Positions 38,036 through 50,921 of a DNA stretch of 64,000 nucleotides are shown piece after piece (the stretch's first letter is position 1; each line of letters begins with the position of its first letter). Origin of the DNA: Monosiga brevicollis MX1. Lineage: Eukaryota; Opisthokonta; Choanoflagellata; Craspedida; Salpingoecidae. The position numbers were made by a program, and so were the translations under genes. Under the pieces are notes generated by a model. That model saw only the letters and a list, made by a program, of their open reading frames with translations. It had not been told where the DNA came from and searched no databases. The stretch is from the NCBI RefSeq assembly GCF_000002865.3, contig NW_001865067.1, positions 238,089-302,088 of the forward strand, written 5' to 3'.

Positions 38036-39056
38036 ATTGCCTCTTGGCTGAGTCCTTTTTTGGCAATATCGCTCAATGAATCATCTCATTGCAAGCCTGA
38101 TGCTTGCTCCATTTCCTGCCCTGGCGGCGTCCCTGTATATTCTGAAGCTGTTGTTCGAAGTGTTGACACCCTGATATCGTGATGTGTGAGTCAAGTACAA
38201 CAACTCTTTCGTTCTGCTTTTTTTTTGTAATAAATTTATGTCGGATATCGTCCAACCACTATGCTGAAGTTTGGGCATGTAAGGCGACGGTTTTCTCAGA
38301 AGCTGTGGATATTGCGCACGATTGACTTTTTGTGCTCCAAACATTTGCAGCACCAAACGTTTCAGCACACATTTCGAAGTAAGGAACATGGAAGCATAAA
38401 AGCATGGAGGCATGGAAGCAGAGTCAAGCATGGTAGGCATCAAGGCATCGGACTGCGCATGTCGGACCCCAAATCACGGCATACAGACAAGGTGACAATT
38501 AATTCTGCACATTTGGGCCGGTACCCACAAATCCTCGACATTTTCAATGGGTACTTCAAGCTTACGCCACGTGACACTTGAGAACGTCACCTACACATGG
38601 GCCGTCTTCGGCCACGTCTACTCTTTTGGGGGGGCACGGGCAATGGGATGAGAACACGCGAAGCATATCACATGCACCGTGATTGTTCTGTGTGGTTTCA
38701 TAGTAACTGCAGAACGTGATCGGGTTGGTAGCGTTATGACTCATACATGAAGCAGGTGCCTGTGTATCACGCGGTATTGCCTTGAACAACAACCCCCTAT
38801 GGGAGTAGACCAAGCAGGTGTGGCAAAAACAACCCCACAAACCCTCTCAGTCCGAAACAGACCAACACACTGCCCACCACCGTGGCCTTCAACATGTCCT
38901 TTGCTCCGGTGGGCACCGGCTGTTGCGTGTCAAAACGCGCAATGCACCCCCACGTCTGGGGCTTGAGCCGCCTCAGAGTATATTTTACACAAACGAACTC
39001 GCGGCTGCCTTTCCCTTTCCTCTTGGGATTACATCCTCCTCCTCGGATTCATCTTC
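38036..39056. other. Intergenic, OXR1 homologue to JmjC-headed receptor
   Basis: No coding frame worth reporting apart from 3' UTR sequence of the upstream gene. Purine- and GGGG-containing DNA near 38625-38640; no promoter motif recognised. Confidence 0.6.
38229..38234 (+). other. Candidate poly(A) signal AATAAA of the OXR1 homologue
   Basis: Exact AATAAA about 195 bases after the stop codon, following a T run. Polyadenylation-signal use here is assumed, not shown. Confidence 0.35.
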
Positions 39057-42000
39057 ATGCGTGTGCTGCAAACAAGGCGTCGGCAAAGCCGACGCCCGCA
39101 AGGCGGTCGGCTGTCATGGTCGAACAAACCGTTGGCATTGCTGCTGGCTGCCTTTGTGACTCTGCTGGCTCCCACCGCCCAAGGCTTCCCCGTGACCGGT
39201 GCCATGTCCACACTGCTGGGATCAAACAGCACCCACTTTGTGCACGAGATTTACGGACAGCGGCACGCCATCTTCCCTGCTCCGCTCGCGCCCGCGGCCA
39301 ACTGGCTTGCTCGCGATCCGCTCTTAAATTCGTTCATGGCCGAGGCCGACCTCAACCGAACGCTGATCACACTGGTCAACCTTTACGGTCGCAGCCAAGA
39401 TGCAATCGCCTTTCGTGACCGTCACGCTGCTGATGTACCACTTGATACGCTTTTGGAGCGCGTGTCCTTGGAACACCTCTACGACTACCTCGTCCAGCAC
39501 AGCTATTCGGTGGTGATTCGTGAAGAGTATTTTCCCGGGTACGCCCAAACAAGCCTTGAAGAGCTGATTCAGACGGCTTTTGGCAGCTCGACAGTCACCT
39601 CGCATGTGTATCTCTCGGGCAGCGAGGCTCATGCTCTCAACCCTCACACCGATCCGTATGTCATCCGGGCACCTTGAACGCGCTTGAATGAATCACCTTG
39701 ACCTGCAATTAACCCTGGTCTCTCAACGTGTTGATAGTTACGACGTATTGGTCCTGCACCTGCATGGCCAGAAGCATTGGACTGTCTGTCATCCGTTGGA
39801 TTCCAGCACCGAGTGGGCCGATGCGTCCCAAGCTCAGCTGGCCCAGCTCTTTGAGATCCAGCGCAAGAGTGTCGACGGTCAGGCCAATGCTTTCACCGTG
39901 TGTTCTTTAGCATCACGTCCTTGAAAATCGCAGCTGACCTCTACCCCACCATTCCCCATGTGTGTGGTAGGCTGCACAAATTTTGACATTGCAGAGACGG
40001 ACAAGATGCGCTGCGAGCATTTCACCCTCAGTCCAGGCGATGTACTCTACCTGCCAAAGTCCACCATCCACTTCGCCACAACATCGCCCAACACAACTAC
40101 CGCGCATATCACCTTGTCCCTGGAGCGACAGGGCCAATCTTGGATTGATCTCGTCCGCCGTGCATGTGCGGTTCTTGACAACCAGGCTTGTACCGTTATC
40201 GAGAGTACCCTTGCCTCGCTTGAGACTTCACCCTCTGGCCTTCACTGGCTTGAGCTGGCCACGTTTCCTACGGACGAGCCGTGTCAGATGGCCCAAAAGC
40301 GTCTTCTTGGTTTCGAAAAGGACTCTCTGCGTACGCTCGTGGCCCAGGACCCACAACTTGATTTCACCTACGTGACCTCCAAGGATGTCTTGGCTACCCT
40401 CCAGCGCTTGGCTAGCTGTACCGCCTCTTTGGGTTGGGATTCACAGGGACGCGAAGTGACTTTTGAGGGCCTTCTCACCAACCCAGTGACCCATTACGAC
40501 GTACGCTCCCTCACATGCTCTTGGCGAGTGACGAACACGCGCACTCACAATTAACCCCTCCGTAGATTGTCGAACGTCACCGCCGCTCGGCTCCCTGGAC
40601 GGCACCTGGCAATTCTCGTGGCGGCTCTTGCAATGGTTGTGTCTACTACGAGTGCACGTATGTTCAGCGCAATCTAGTTTGCCCCCTTTCCAGTCTGAGG
40701 TAGCCGCCTCATGCTATCCTATATTATCTCCTACCACAGCAACCGTTGTAACTCGAACTGCGGCAGCTACGTAAGATTCTTGCCATCAAGCCCTTGCAAA
40801 CCAACCAAACAAACAAACCAAAAAAAACAAAAACAAAAACAAAACCGACATGTCGTTTCATTAGCGTCCTCTGGCTCTCACCAAACTTAGGGCTGCAGCG
40901 GAGGTTGTGACGATGAGTGTGACGATAGCTGTAAATACCTTTTTTTTGGCTGCGATGGCGGGTGGGTATTCGGACCTCTTAAAAGTGGCTAGGGCCTTGA
41001 TGATCGCATCTAACTTTGAAGCCCCGCGCGCCTGTGGCAGTTGTGACAGTGGCTGCGATGACTCATGCTCCAACAACTGCGCCACCTGCACGGGAGGCTG
41101 TGTATGTTTTATGTGTCCAATCCGTCGGCTTTCAAAGCACGTGGAAGAGAAACGACTGCCCTCATCACCGACTGGTCACCATGTAATAGAACTTGGGCAA
41201 GACGCGATGCAACTCCTGCAATTGCCGCGCTGGACACTACTTTCAGGGGGGTAACAGTCATAACATTGCCAACAGTGGGTGTCGAGGTAGGCGCTCGTGA
41301 GATTACGCATGTCCTTTGCATTTCATCATCACGCCTCAATGCACCAGATCTCTCATCTTCTGAACAGATTGCACAGCTGGAAAATATCAAGATCAGACAA
41401 GCCACTTGTCACGCTCTTGCAAAGACTGTGCAGCAGGCACATCCAGTGGTAGCACGTCGCGCACGAGCCCGTGTCCAACCTGCGCCTCGGTGGGTAGTCA
41501 TGGAACGAAAACATTCCCTTCCAATGCTCGAGAGTGTGATTTTTAGCTTCAAGAACGTGTTGGGAGTTTGATTTTCTACCTACCTGTTAATGTCAACACC
41601 TTGCTTACCGGGGTTGACGATTGGTTTTATTCCAGGGTACCTTTCAACCGTCCACGGGCGCCACATCATGCCTGTCATGCTCCGGTAGCGGCACCAAGTG
41701 CAACACGGGTCGCTACACCACTGGTTGTGCAGGCACTTCCGCTGGAAGTTGCACGGCATGTGCAACCAACTACTATCAGTCTCAAAACAGTGTATACAAG
41801 ACGGCCTGCACACGGTGCTCTACTTGCAATGCCGGTCAATTCTACACGTGCAACGCCAACTCAGGACTTGCATGCACGGTTCGTGTTGCTTAGAAAGAGT
41901 GAACAATACTAGCACAGGGGACAGCCTTCACCTTTGCGCGCTTACATCATCTGGTCTCTGTAGGCATGTGGAGGCGGCACATATCAGTCTTCCGACGCCC

Positions 42001-45000
42001 ACCGCAGCACCAGCTGTTTGGCTCAAAACACATGCGGAGCAGGCTCTTATTTTTCGGGTAGCATCTTCTCGGCCGGCTCGTGCACCACTTGCAATTACGG
42101 TACCTACATTGCCACCTCTGCCCACCGCACTACCTCATGCACGCCGTGGCCCACCTGTCCGGCCGGCACCTTCAAGTCTGGAGCCACCACAAGAAGTGGT
42201 GGCTCGTGTGCCGCATGTGGCAGTGGAACTTTTCAAACTACAAACAGTCACATCCTGACGTCTTGCTCTTCTTGCGCCGCCACGGGCAAGGTCTGCGGCA
42301 CTGGCCAGTATCAATCGGGTTGTGCTGGTCCATCTGCTGGTGCCTGCTCCTCCTGCCCAGCCAACACCTATCAAGCCTCTTCCTCGCACCGCCTGACCAG
42401 CTGCACAAACTGCAGAACGTGTGGCACAGGCCAGTATCTTGCCAATTGTGCTGGTGCCACTGGCCCGGGCATTTGTCAAGTGTGCAACTCAGGCACCTAT
42501 CAGAGCCAAACTGAACACCAATCACGCACCTGCCCATCCTGCGCTTCCTGCAGTCCGGGCTATTATCGTGACGGTTGCGGTGGTGGAAGCGCAGGAACCT
42601 GCGTTGCCTGCGCGAGCGGATTCTACCAAAGCCAGCAGGTCGGACTGCGTCAGCCTCTTTCCAAGCCCCGCATAGATCAAGAATCCGCCTTCTCACACCT
42701 TGAATGCCTCTTTTGTGCGTATGTGCTTTCTCCACTTGTCCTCCTCTGCTTCTGCCCCACCACAATCGCAGACATACGCTACATCTTGCTACCCATGCCC
42801 TGGCTGCCCGAGTGGCTACACCCGCACTGGCTGTGGGGGCTCCGCAGAGGGCACCTGCGTGGGTCTAGTCTGCCCCGCTTTGCCCGCAGTCAGCAGCGCC
42901 GTGCTCACGTACAGCAATTCAGAGCGACGCTATCCCGTTATCGCAACGTTTGCGTAAGTGCACCTGCCGGCTCGTTGAGAGGCGTGTTGTCAGTCAGGCT
43001 TGCCTCGCGAGTAGCCTCATGTCGTTCCTCCTGTGTTGATCTTGATCCTGTTCCAGCTGTGTTGCGGGATTCGAGCAGACCGGTGGGGATGCAAGTCGCT
43101 CGTGCACACCGGCGCTGACCTGGGCAGGAGCAGAAATCATTTGCACCCGTGTCTCTTGTGGGGACCTGCCCGCGCTCAGCAATGGCTTTGTGGACACGAG
43201 CGGTGGCATTGATTTTGAGAGCGTAGCCACGTTTTCTTGCAATGAGGGTTATACCCGAAGCGGCCCAGCGAGCCGCACCTGCCAAGCCAGCGGCGAATGG
43301 TCAGGCTCTGCGCCCATGTGCGTGACCTTACCTTGCCCATCCCTGCCCGTGTTTGCCCATGGGTCGGCGACTAGCTCTAGCAGCAACCCGATCGTGGGTG
43401 CGACCCTCACTTACGCATGTGACGCCGGCTACACTCTTTCGGGCAATACCGAGGCCACATGCATTTGGTCTGGCTCCGCCATGATGTGGAATACTGAGGC
43501 ACCGACCTGCACCGCGATTCCGTGTGACCCTCTCGTGGCACCAGCGAACGGTGAATTGGACGTGTCAAACAACGGCATCTTTCCCGCCACTGCAACCTAC
43601 AATTGCCAAGCCGGTTACACGCTGACAGCGGATGGCACGCGCACCTGCCAGACAGATGGCACATGGAGCGGGTCTGTGCCAGCCTGTACTGGTGTGCCAT
43701 GTGAAACCCTCACGGCACCGCCGTATGGTGCCGTGAGCAGCACCCACAATTGGTTTCCTAGCACGGTCACCTTCACTTGCTTTGATGGCTATGAATTGGC
43801 TGGAGCAAGCTCTTTGGAGTGTCGATCAGACGGGAGTTGGAGTGACAGCGCACCCACCTGCAAACCATGCGCCGTCAACATGTTCCGCAATACCTCCACC
43901 TCGGGCCCTCAGTGCGAGTCCTGCCCAGCGTTTAGCTCGACTGGCGGCCTCACGGCACGTGTCACGTGCGCCTGTAATGCTGGCTTTGGTGGTGTGGCTG
44001 GCTCATGTCAAGCTTGTCCTGTAAACACCTCAAAGAGCACAGTTGACAATGCACCCTGCACTGCTTGTGCACCAGGATACATGACCTCTGGCACCAACGC
44101 TGAGACATGTGATGGCGTTCCTTGTGCCATGGTCCCCAGTATTGCCTACGGATCGTTCATTTCCACAAACAACAATCGCTATCCCTCGACTGGCACTTTC
44201 AGTTGCGAGACTGGGTTTGCGCTCGCCAACGACGACAATGGGGTGCGCACCTGTCAGATTGATGGATCGTGGTCCGCCGAAGCCGCCAGCTGCAGTCCCG
44301 TGTGTGGCGACGGTATTCGAGTGTTTGGGGAAGAGTGCGACGATGGCGCCAACAACGGGAACGACGGCTGTGCAGACAACTGCACAATCACTCCTGGCTA
44401 TTACTGCCATACAGAAGGCGAAACCTGCTCAGTTTGCTCCATCAACACTCCACCTTCCGATCTCACGGTAGATTGTGCCGATTACGCCGTCGATTTGGCG
44501 GTGTGGCGCGCAAACAACCTCGGTGCGGTGGCTGACACGCACACCAACTGTGGAGCTCCGACTTTTACCACGACAGCCCTCAATGTATCTGGCCCTGACC
44601 CAGGGTGCAGCGCCCATCTCTTCCGGGTGGATGTTAGCTTTGCCAAGGGAGGCTCCGACTTTTCGCTGGCCAACCTTCGAACGTCAGATACGGTGCCGCC
44701 AGTGTTCACGGCAGTACCCGATGGAGGCCTCACATATCAATGCCACGCATTGCCATCGGCCAGCAGCGGTATTTCCGCCACCGACACTTGTGCGGCCTTT
44801 GTCAACATCACGAGCCGCGATGAAACGATCGCCGGGGCCTGCGCAAACAACTACACGCTGCAGCGAACATGGACGGCTGTGGATGGATGCCAAAATGCGG
44901 TGTCGGTCACCCGCAACTATACGGTCATTGATACGACAGCACCCACATTTCAGGTCCCGCCACAGAATCTGTATCTCGAATGTGACGGCACGCCGCAGGA

Positions 45001-48000
45001 CGCGGCCATTCAGGCCTGGCTTGACAACAATGGTGGGGCCACCATCCGGGATGCGTGCACTGGGCCCGTAACCGTCACGCACAATTTTGCCGAGGTTGCC
45101 CACGGTCTTGTGGCTGGCTGCGCGGGTGTTGTTGGGAACGCAACCGTCACATTTCAGGCGGTGGATGACTGCGGTAACATGGACCAGGCCAATGCCACAA
45201 TTGTGCGCCGCGACACAACACCGCCCGTGTTTGTTGAATTTCCCGATAACGTGACCGTTTCGTGCAGCGCAGCCGAGCCCACCAATTTTACCGTTGCTGT
45301 CACCGACATTTGCACAGGGAATGCAACCGTGGTGCTCGCTCAGACTTGGACCGAGCCCAGCGCAACCTGTGGTCACGCATACACGGTGTTTCGCACCTGG
45401 ACGGCCTCGGATGTCTGCGGTAACAAGCTGAACCTTACACATACCGTGAGCGTTGTCGACGAGACGGCCCCCACGCTGCCCAGCGGCGTACCCACCACGG
45501 TCCTTGAGTGCAACGCTGACTCAACTCGAGATGACGTTACAGCCCTTTTGGAAGCACATGTCAACATTTCAGCAGCGGATGCGTGTGGTGGTAATGCCAT
45601 CACCTGGTCCTTTGATGCCCTCAACCTGTCTTCGACCCTGACCGGCAACTACTCAGCCCAGCTTTACGCACATGATGACTGCGCCAATGCGTTGCCTGTG
45701 GCGGCCCCGATCAGTATTGTAGATACCCAACCGCCGGTGCTCTCCAATCTCTCCGTGGCCATGGCCTATGAGTGCGATGCAGTCCCACAGACCGAAGACG
45801 TTGTCGTCCGTGATGCCTGTGATACCAATGTGCAAGTGGTTTTTGGGGACAACATCACCCAGGGCCAATGCCCTCAAAGCTACACCCTGGCCCGCACGAT
45901 CTGGGCCACGGACAATGCTGGGTGGCAAGACAACTTTACGCAATTCTTGACCGTGGTTGATACCACAGCACCACAGTGGGTTGCCCCACCGGCCGACGTT
46001 GTGTTTGAGTGCGATGGTGCAGGCAATACCGCCAACGTGACCTGGTGGTTGGAATCCTTTGGCAATGGCACGGCCCAGGATGCCTGCTCAAGCAACGTGA
46101 CCTGGCAATCAAACGGCGCCAACGCCACCTGGTCCCAAGGCTGTGGTCAGACGCTGGCAACCTCAGTTCAATTTAGCGTGCAGGATGAGTGTGGCAATGC
46201 TCGGACGCACACCGCGTCTTTTGCTGCTCTCGACACCCAACCCCCCGTGCTGTACTGGGCCAACACCACCGTTGCGCCTGTGTCGACTGCAGCCCCTGCC
46301 TCGATCACGGGTGCAAGCACTTCAAATACGAGCTCGAGTGCTTCGCCCACGACTGGGCCGGCTGTCACATCAGCACCGGCTGGCGATGAGCCAGTGTACT
46401 TGGTCGGCCCACCGCCCAACATGACTCTGGAATGCATCGGTCGGGCTGGCCTTGAGCCCACGCGCCCTGATCCGTATATGGTGATGGCACGGGATGTGTG
46501 CTCGGGCTCAGAATATGATGTTGCCTACGAGGAGACGCGACATGATGGACACTGCATGGGCCTCGTACGCTACGTGCGGGCGTGGACCGCGGTGGACAGC
46601 TGCTCAAACGCTGGCACCATGTATCAAACCGTTGCCATCCAGGATACCACCCCTCCTCAAGTGCAGAGCCCGCCCCAGGATCTCCAATTGGAGTGTGATC
46701 GCGAAAGCTCTGCTGGCCAGCTGCAGCAGTGGCTCGACGCAGCCGGCTACGGGATAGCCGAGGACACGTGCTCGGACGTCACTTGGAGCCACAACCTGAC
46801 AAATCCAATGACTACATTCCACGCATGTGAAGGGATGAGCAGCATGGTTGTGCGCTTTACCGTGACTGATGACTGCGGGAATGCCGCCCATGCTTTTGCC
46901 ACAGTGAATGTGGTCGACACGCAAGCGCCCATCATTACGGCCGTGCCCCCTGCGCACACCATCGAGTGTGACTTGGCTAGCCAGGATGCACAAATTGAAG
47001 CCTGGCTGCTCCAGTCTGGTAACGCTCTGGCTGTCGACGGATGCAGTGATACGCTCTCACGCAACTATACCTCCAGTCAGCAAACCATGTGCGCCAATAC
47101 CAAGGTTGTGACGGCCAATTTCAGCTTCACAGACACCTGTGGCTGGCAAGCCAGCGCCTTGGGTACTTTGAGCGTTCAAGACACGGTACCGCCCACCATC
47201 GTCCTACGCGGATCAAATGCCACCACCACGGAAGCTGGCTTTGCGTGGCTTGATCCGGGAGTGGAAGCGGCGTTTGATACATGCCAGGGCGCCATCAACG
47301 TTAGCATCGTGCAACGTCAGCAAAATGTTAACATCTCCACTCTAGGAGAGCAGGCGATCGAGTACGCAGTGGCCGATGACTGCCAAAACACAGGCAGTAT
47401 CGTGCGACTCGTGACCGTGCAGGACACCCTGAGCCCGGTGGTGCGTGTGCAACACATTGTAACCCGCCGCATTCGTCGCGGCGCCAAGTTTTATCCTTCG
47501 GCCGACGTCACGGCCGAGGACTGGCTGGAAGGATCTATCACAAACTTTTCATTCGTCCCACCCGTGGAGGAACTTAGCGCGTCGGCAAGTGGCATGTACG
47601 TGCTGTCCTACGCTGCGTCGGATAGCTCGGGCAACATGGCCGTTGCTCCGGGCGAACGGGTCATTGTTGTCGACGCTGAGACCGAGGCCAATGTCTCGGA
47701 GAGCTCGCGTGTAACGTTGACCTTTGACACACGACTGGCCACGCTGGCAGTGCCGGCCAGGGCTGTTGCCGTCTCGCTGTATGTCATCCTTCAAGCAAAC
47801 GGCGATGAAGCATCCAGCGCTCGCCAGCTACTGACACAGGCCTATGAACGTCGGCTGGCCGTTTATCGCGAGCCGCTTTGCTGGGCTCATCAGGCATCGT
47901 TTGTGCTCTGCCGCTTGGACATGGTGGAGGCTGCACAGCGACATCTGGAGGCTCTGCTCACACTTGAAGGCTTGGTGGCTATTGCACCTTTTGGCGTCGA

Positions 48001-50921
48001 TGTTCTCGCGTATGAAATTGCCGTCGCCGACTCGACACTGGCCGTGCAGCAAGACTACTTTATGCGAATTGGTGCCATTGATGCCGCGCTCATTGCGTGT
48101 GAAAGCACGAGCTGCCGCTATCATGTTGAGCGTTCGCAAGTCGTCCAAGCTGCCGCACAAGAAGCCGCTTTTCCTCGCGCCGTCTTACAGCTCCGTGCCC
48201 TTTCTTCGTGGAAAGATGCCGACAATGTTGAACAAGATCTCTTGGCATTAGGTTTGTTCCCGCTATTCGTGCACGCCACGGATGCTGCATCAACCTTTGA
48301 GGCCATGGTCCTGGGCGTACCCGAGCAGGATGCCTTGATCAGCCTTTTGCAGGAACGAAACTTGGAACTGAGCGAAAAGGCGGATGTGGCTAGCAACGTC
48401 GTGTTTGCCAGTGGCGTGCGTTTTACGCTCAATACCTCGGAGGCCCCAACCGTGATGGAACTGCTCCACGGCTGTGGTTTGGCAGGTTATTCTATCGTCA
48501 ACAGCACGCATAACAATGCGACAGGGACGCTGGACGTCGTTGTCCAAGTACCTGGCGTTCTGCATTCGGCTATGCTTGCCACCTTGCAGGCCCAAGCAGG
48601 TGTGCTGTTCGTGTCAGACCCGTGGGCAGTGCGGCAAGCTCCCATCCAGGAAGATGAGTTTCCGTTTGCTTGGCAATGGGACCTTGACCTGGATCGTCTA
48701 CCAACGACATCGACGACTCGCTCCACAAGCGCCACTGTCACCTCTGAAAGTGACTCGGCCTCCTCCTCTGCCAGCCCCCTGCAGCGTCGCGATGTGTAAG
48801 TCAAGCTTTGCTTATCAGCCGGTCGTTTGTGAAGGGTTGAACTGGACAACTAGCTTCTTTGTACATGACTGATCAGCGCCCTTTGTTATTGCCGGCCGCA
48901 GGGATTCAAACAGCTCGGTACCGATGACGGCTGAAGAGTATATTTCCGCGATCCTCGACGACCTCAATGCGACGTCCAAAACAGAGTTTGCTTGTGAGGG
49001 CTTTTCCGCCGCCCTTTGGAGCTGCACGCTTCGGACGGCAGCCCATTGGTATCCAGATACTGTGACAACTCTGCTGTCCACCTATCCGGGCGTTGCGTCT
49101 ATCATGGTTGCCAACGACACAAGCATGGTGGGCTCGCTACAAGATGCGGTAGAGGACTGGATTTGTAAGTTTCCACGGCCATCTCGCGTGTCAAAACTTG
49201 GGAGCAGGTTTGGGAAGATTAGACAAAATGATGTGTGTCTGCCATGGGCTAGACCTCTGGGCTGGACTTGTCCTGTGCATGTGCTGATGCTCGTGTGTGG
49301 CTAGATGAAACCCTTGGTCAAGACGGAGCTCCAAGCTTGAGCGTGCATGTTCAAGCCGAATTGACTGGGACAGTGGTCAATGGTCAGCGCAATGCTGTGT
49401 ACACTGTCACGGCCGGCTTTGTCAGCAACCCCAATGCCACGTACAGCCAGCTGTATTCAACGCAGGGTGCCTTTTTGGAGGGTGACTCTTCCTTCACGGC
49501 TTTGAGAGCCAGCATTCTGGCGCTGAATATCGAAACAATCGTGGATGTCGTCCTGTCAGATGATAGCCCTGATGCCGTGCTCTTCTCTACGCGACCACTA
49601 ATGGAAGATGCAGAGGTGATGCAAATTCTCTTGACCAACACGGCTCTCTTTGATTTGGGCAATCCAGGTACAGCTGTGCAAATCTCAGTGTCCAACCCTG
49701 CCTTGTCTGCAACACGCGCGCATGAAACAGCCGAGCAGATGTTGTGCACCTGTGCTTGAGCAGGATTGCTTTATTTTGTGTTGCTTTCGCTTTTTCGTCC
49801 CCCTGAGCTTGCTTGCCTTCCTGCTGGCTTTCACGGCCCTGTACGCAAACTCATTTCAAAAATTGCTGATGTGACGCCCCCTGTAGGCACCAAGGACGTC
49901 GATCTAACGGCTGGTGATGCCGTTGACATTATGAGCTTTGAGTTGAATCGCACAACCGTGGCTGTCACTCTTGAAGGCTATGTATTCTTCCAGGCCCGGC
50001 CCGCCACCTTGCTTCGCAGCGGGTGGGTACCACCTGCAACCACAACAACGCGCGGGCCAGCCAAGCCACAGCCTACGAGCACATCGGACCCCACACACTC
50101 TTCCTCCAGCTCTTCCTCTGCTTCGTCATCCATCTACATTGGTGCGATTGGTGGTATCGTCGGTCTCTTGGTGTTGGTTGCAGTGGTCGTCATGGTCCGG
50201 CGCTGGCAGCGCAAGGGCACCAAGCCACAATTCGATGCCCAAAACACCGATCAGGTGAGTCGTGCCATGACCCTGATGTATAGCCTTTTGGCGAAAGTAA
50301 TTCATGTGAGTATTGAGGAGGCTTTCTGCGTGTCTCACCTCATATTGTTGGGGGGCTCGTAGAACATGAGTGATTTCCGAACCGGCGTTGTCAACCCTCT
50401 CTGTAAGTCATAAAAACTGTGGAGCTTTCCATAGCGCGTGAGATTCGTCGCACTTGTGCACCACCGCAGAATGCTCATGTTCTTGTTTTGGCTGGGATAC
50501 GATAGATGGCGGGGTAGGTGAGGTTCAGGAATCTACTTATGGAGACGCTGATGCTGGTGGGGATGGCGACTATCAAGACCTCCACCATGAAGTCTGGGGA
50601 AAAGGCAACGACGAAGATTTGCAGGCCGATGGGATGTACTCTGACATGTTCAATGAACCAGATAAGGCGGAAGATGATGGGCTTGATGAGAGCGGCTATT
50701 TGAATGTGGGGGGGGACATGGAGACTTCTGAGGATACAGAGCAGCCGGGATTTGGATTTGATGCCTTTGGCCAAAACGATGATTTTGATCAGAATGGATT
50801 TGACGACTCCTACTTTGAGGCCGATGACCTTGATCGAAAAAGCGGTAACGCCGATGAGTATCTTGAAGCCGATGGTTTTGAACAGGAGGACACTGCCATT
50901 GACGATGAAACTGATGAATGA
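39057..50921 (+). CDS. Single-pass receptor with N-terminal JmjC/cupin domain, Cys-rich, Sushi and HYR-like repeats, Tyr-rich tail
   Basis: Eighteen exons with unbroken phase give 3331 aa: 39057-39655, 39738-39877, 39971-40500, 40566-40657, 40740-40770, 40891-40961, 41041-41101, 41190-41250, 41368-41489, 41636-41878, 41964-42638, 42772-42953, 43057-48795, 48902-49164, 49305-49667, 49887-50254, 50363-50402, 50506-50921. Residues 26-43 are a signal-like hydrophobic stretch (PLALLLAAFVTLLAPTAQG). A JmjC/cupin oxygenase-like domain follows, with HTDPYDVLVLHLHGQKHW (metal ligands H197, D199) and LSPGDVLYLPKSTIHF (H280). After about 423: Cys-rich CDSGCDDSC and ephrin-receptor/TNFR-like repeats (CxxCxxGxY), Sushi repeats from about 895, a DGIRVFGEECDDG Cys-rich repeat, and ten or eleven HYR-like Ig-fold repeats (DTTPPVF...ECD). 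A transmembrane helix (YIGAIGGIVGLLVLVAVVVM, about 3140-3162) precedes an acidic tail with seven tyrosines. The ends of exons 2, 6 and 8 have alternatives. An early stop at 40552-40554 would result if intron 3 were retained, leaving a free JmjC protein. Confidence 0.82.

Noticed and set aside
40501-40554. End of a separate JmjC gene at the in-frame stop at 40552-40554.
   Set aside because: A good GTACGC donor at 40501 and an acceptor at 40565 restore phase into the Cys-rich exons, and the residues before the stop look intronic. Kept only as an alternative transcript end.
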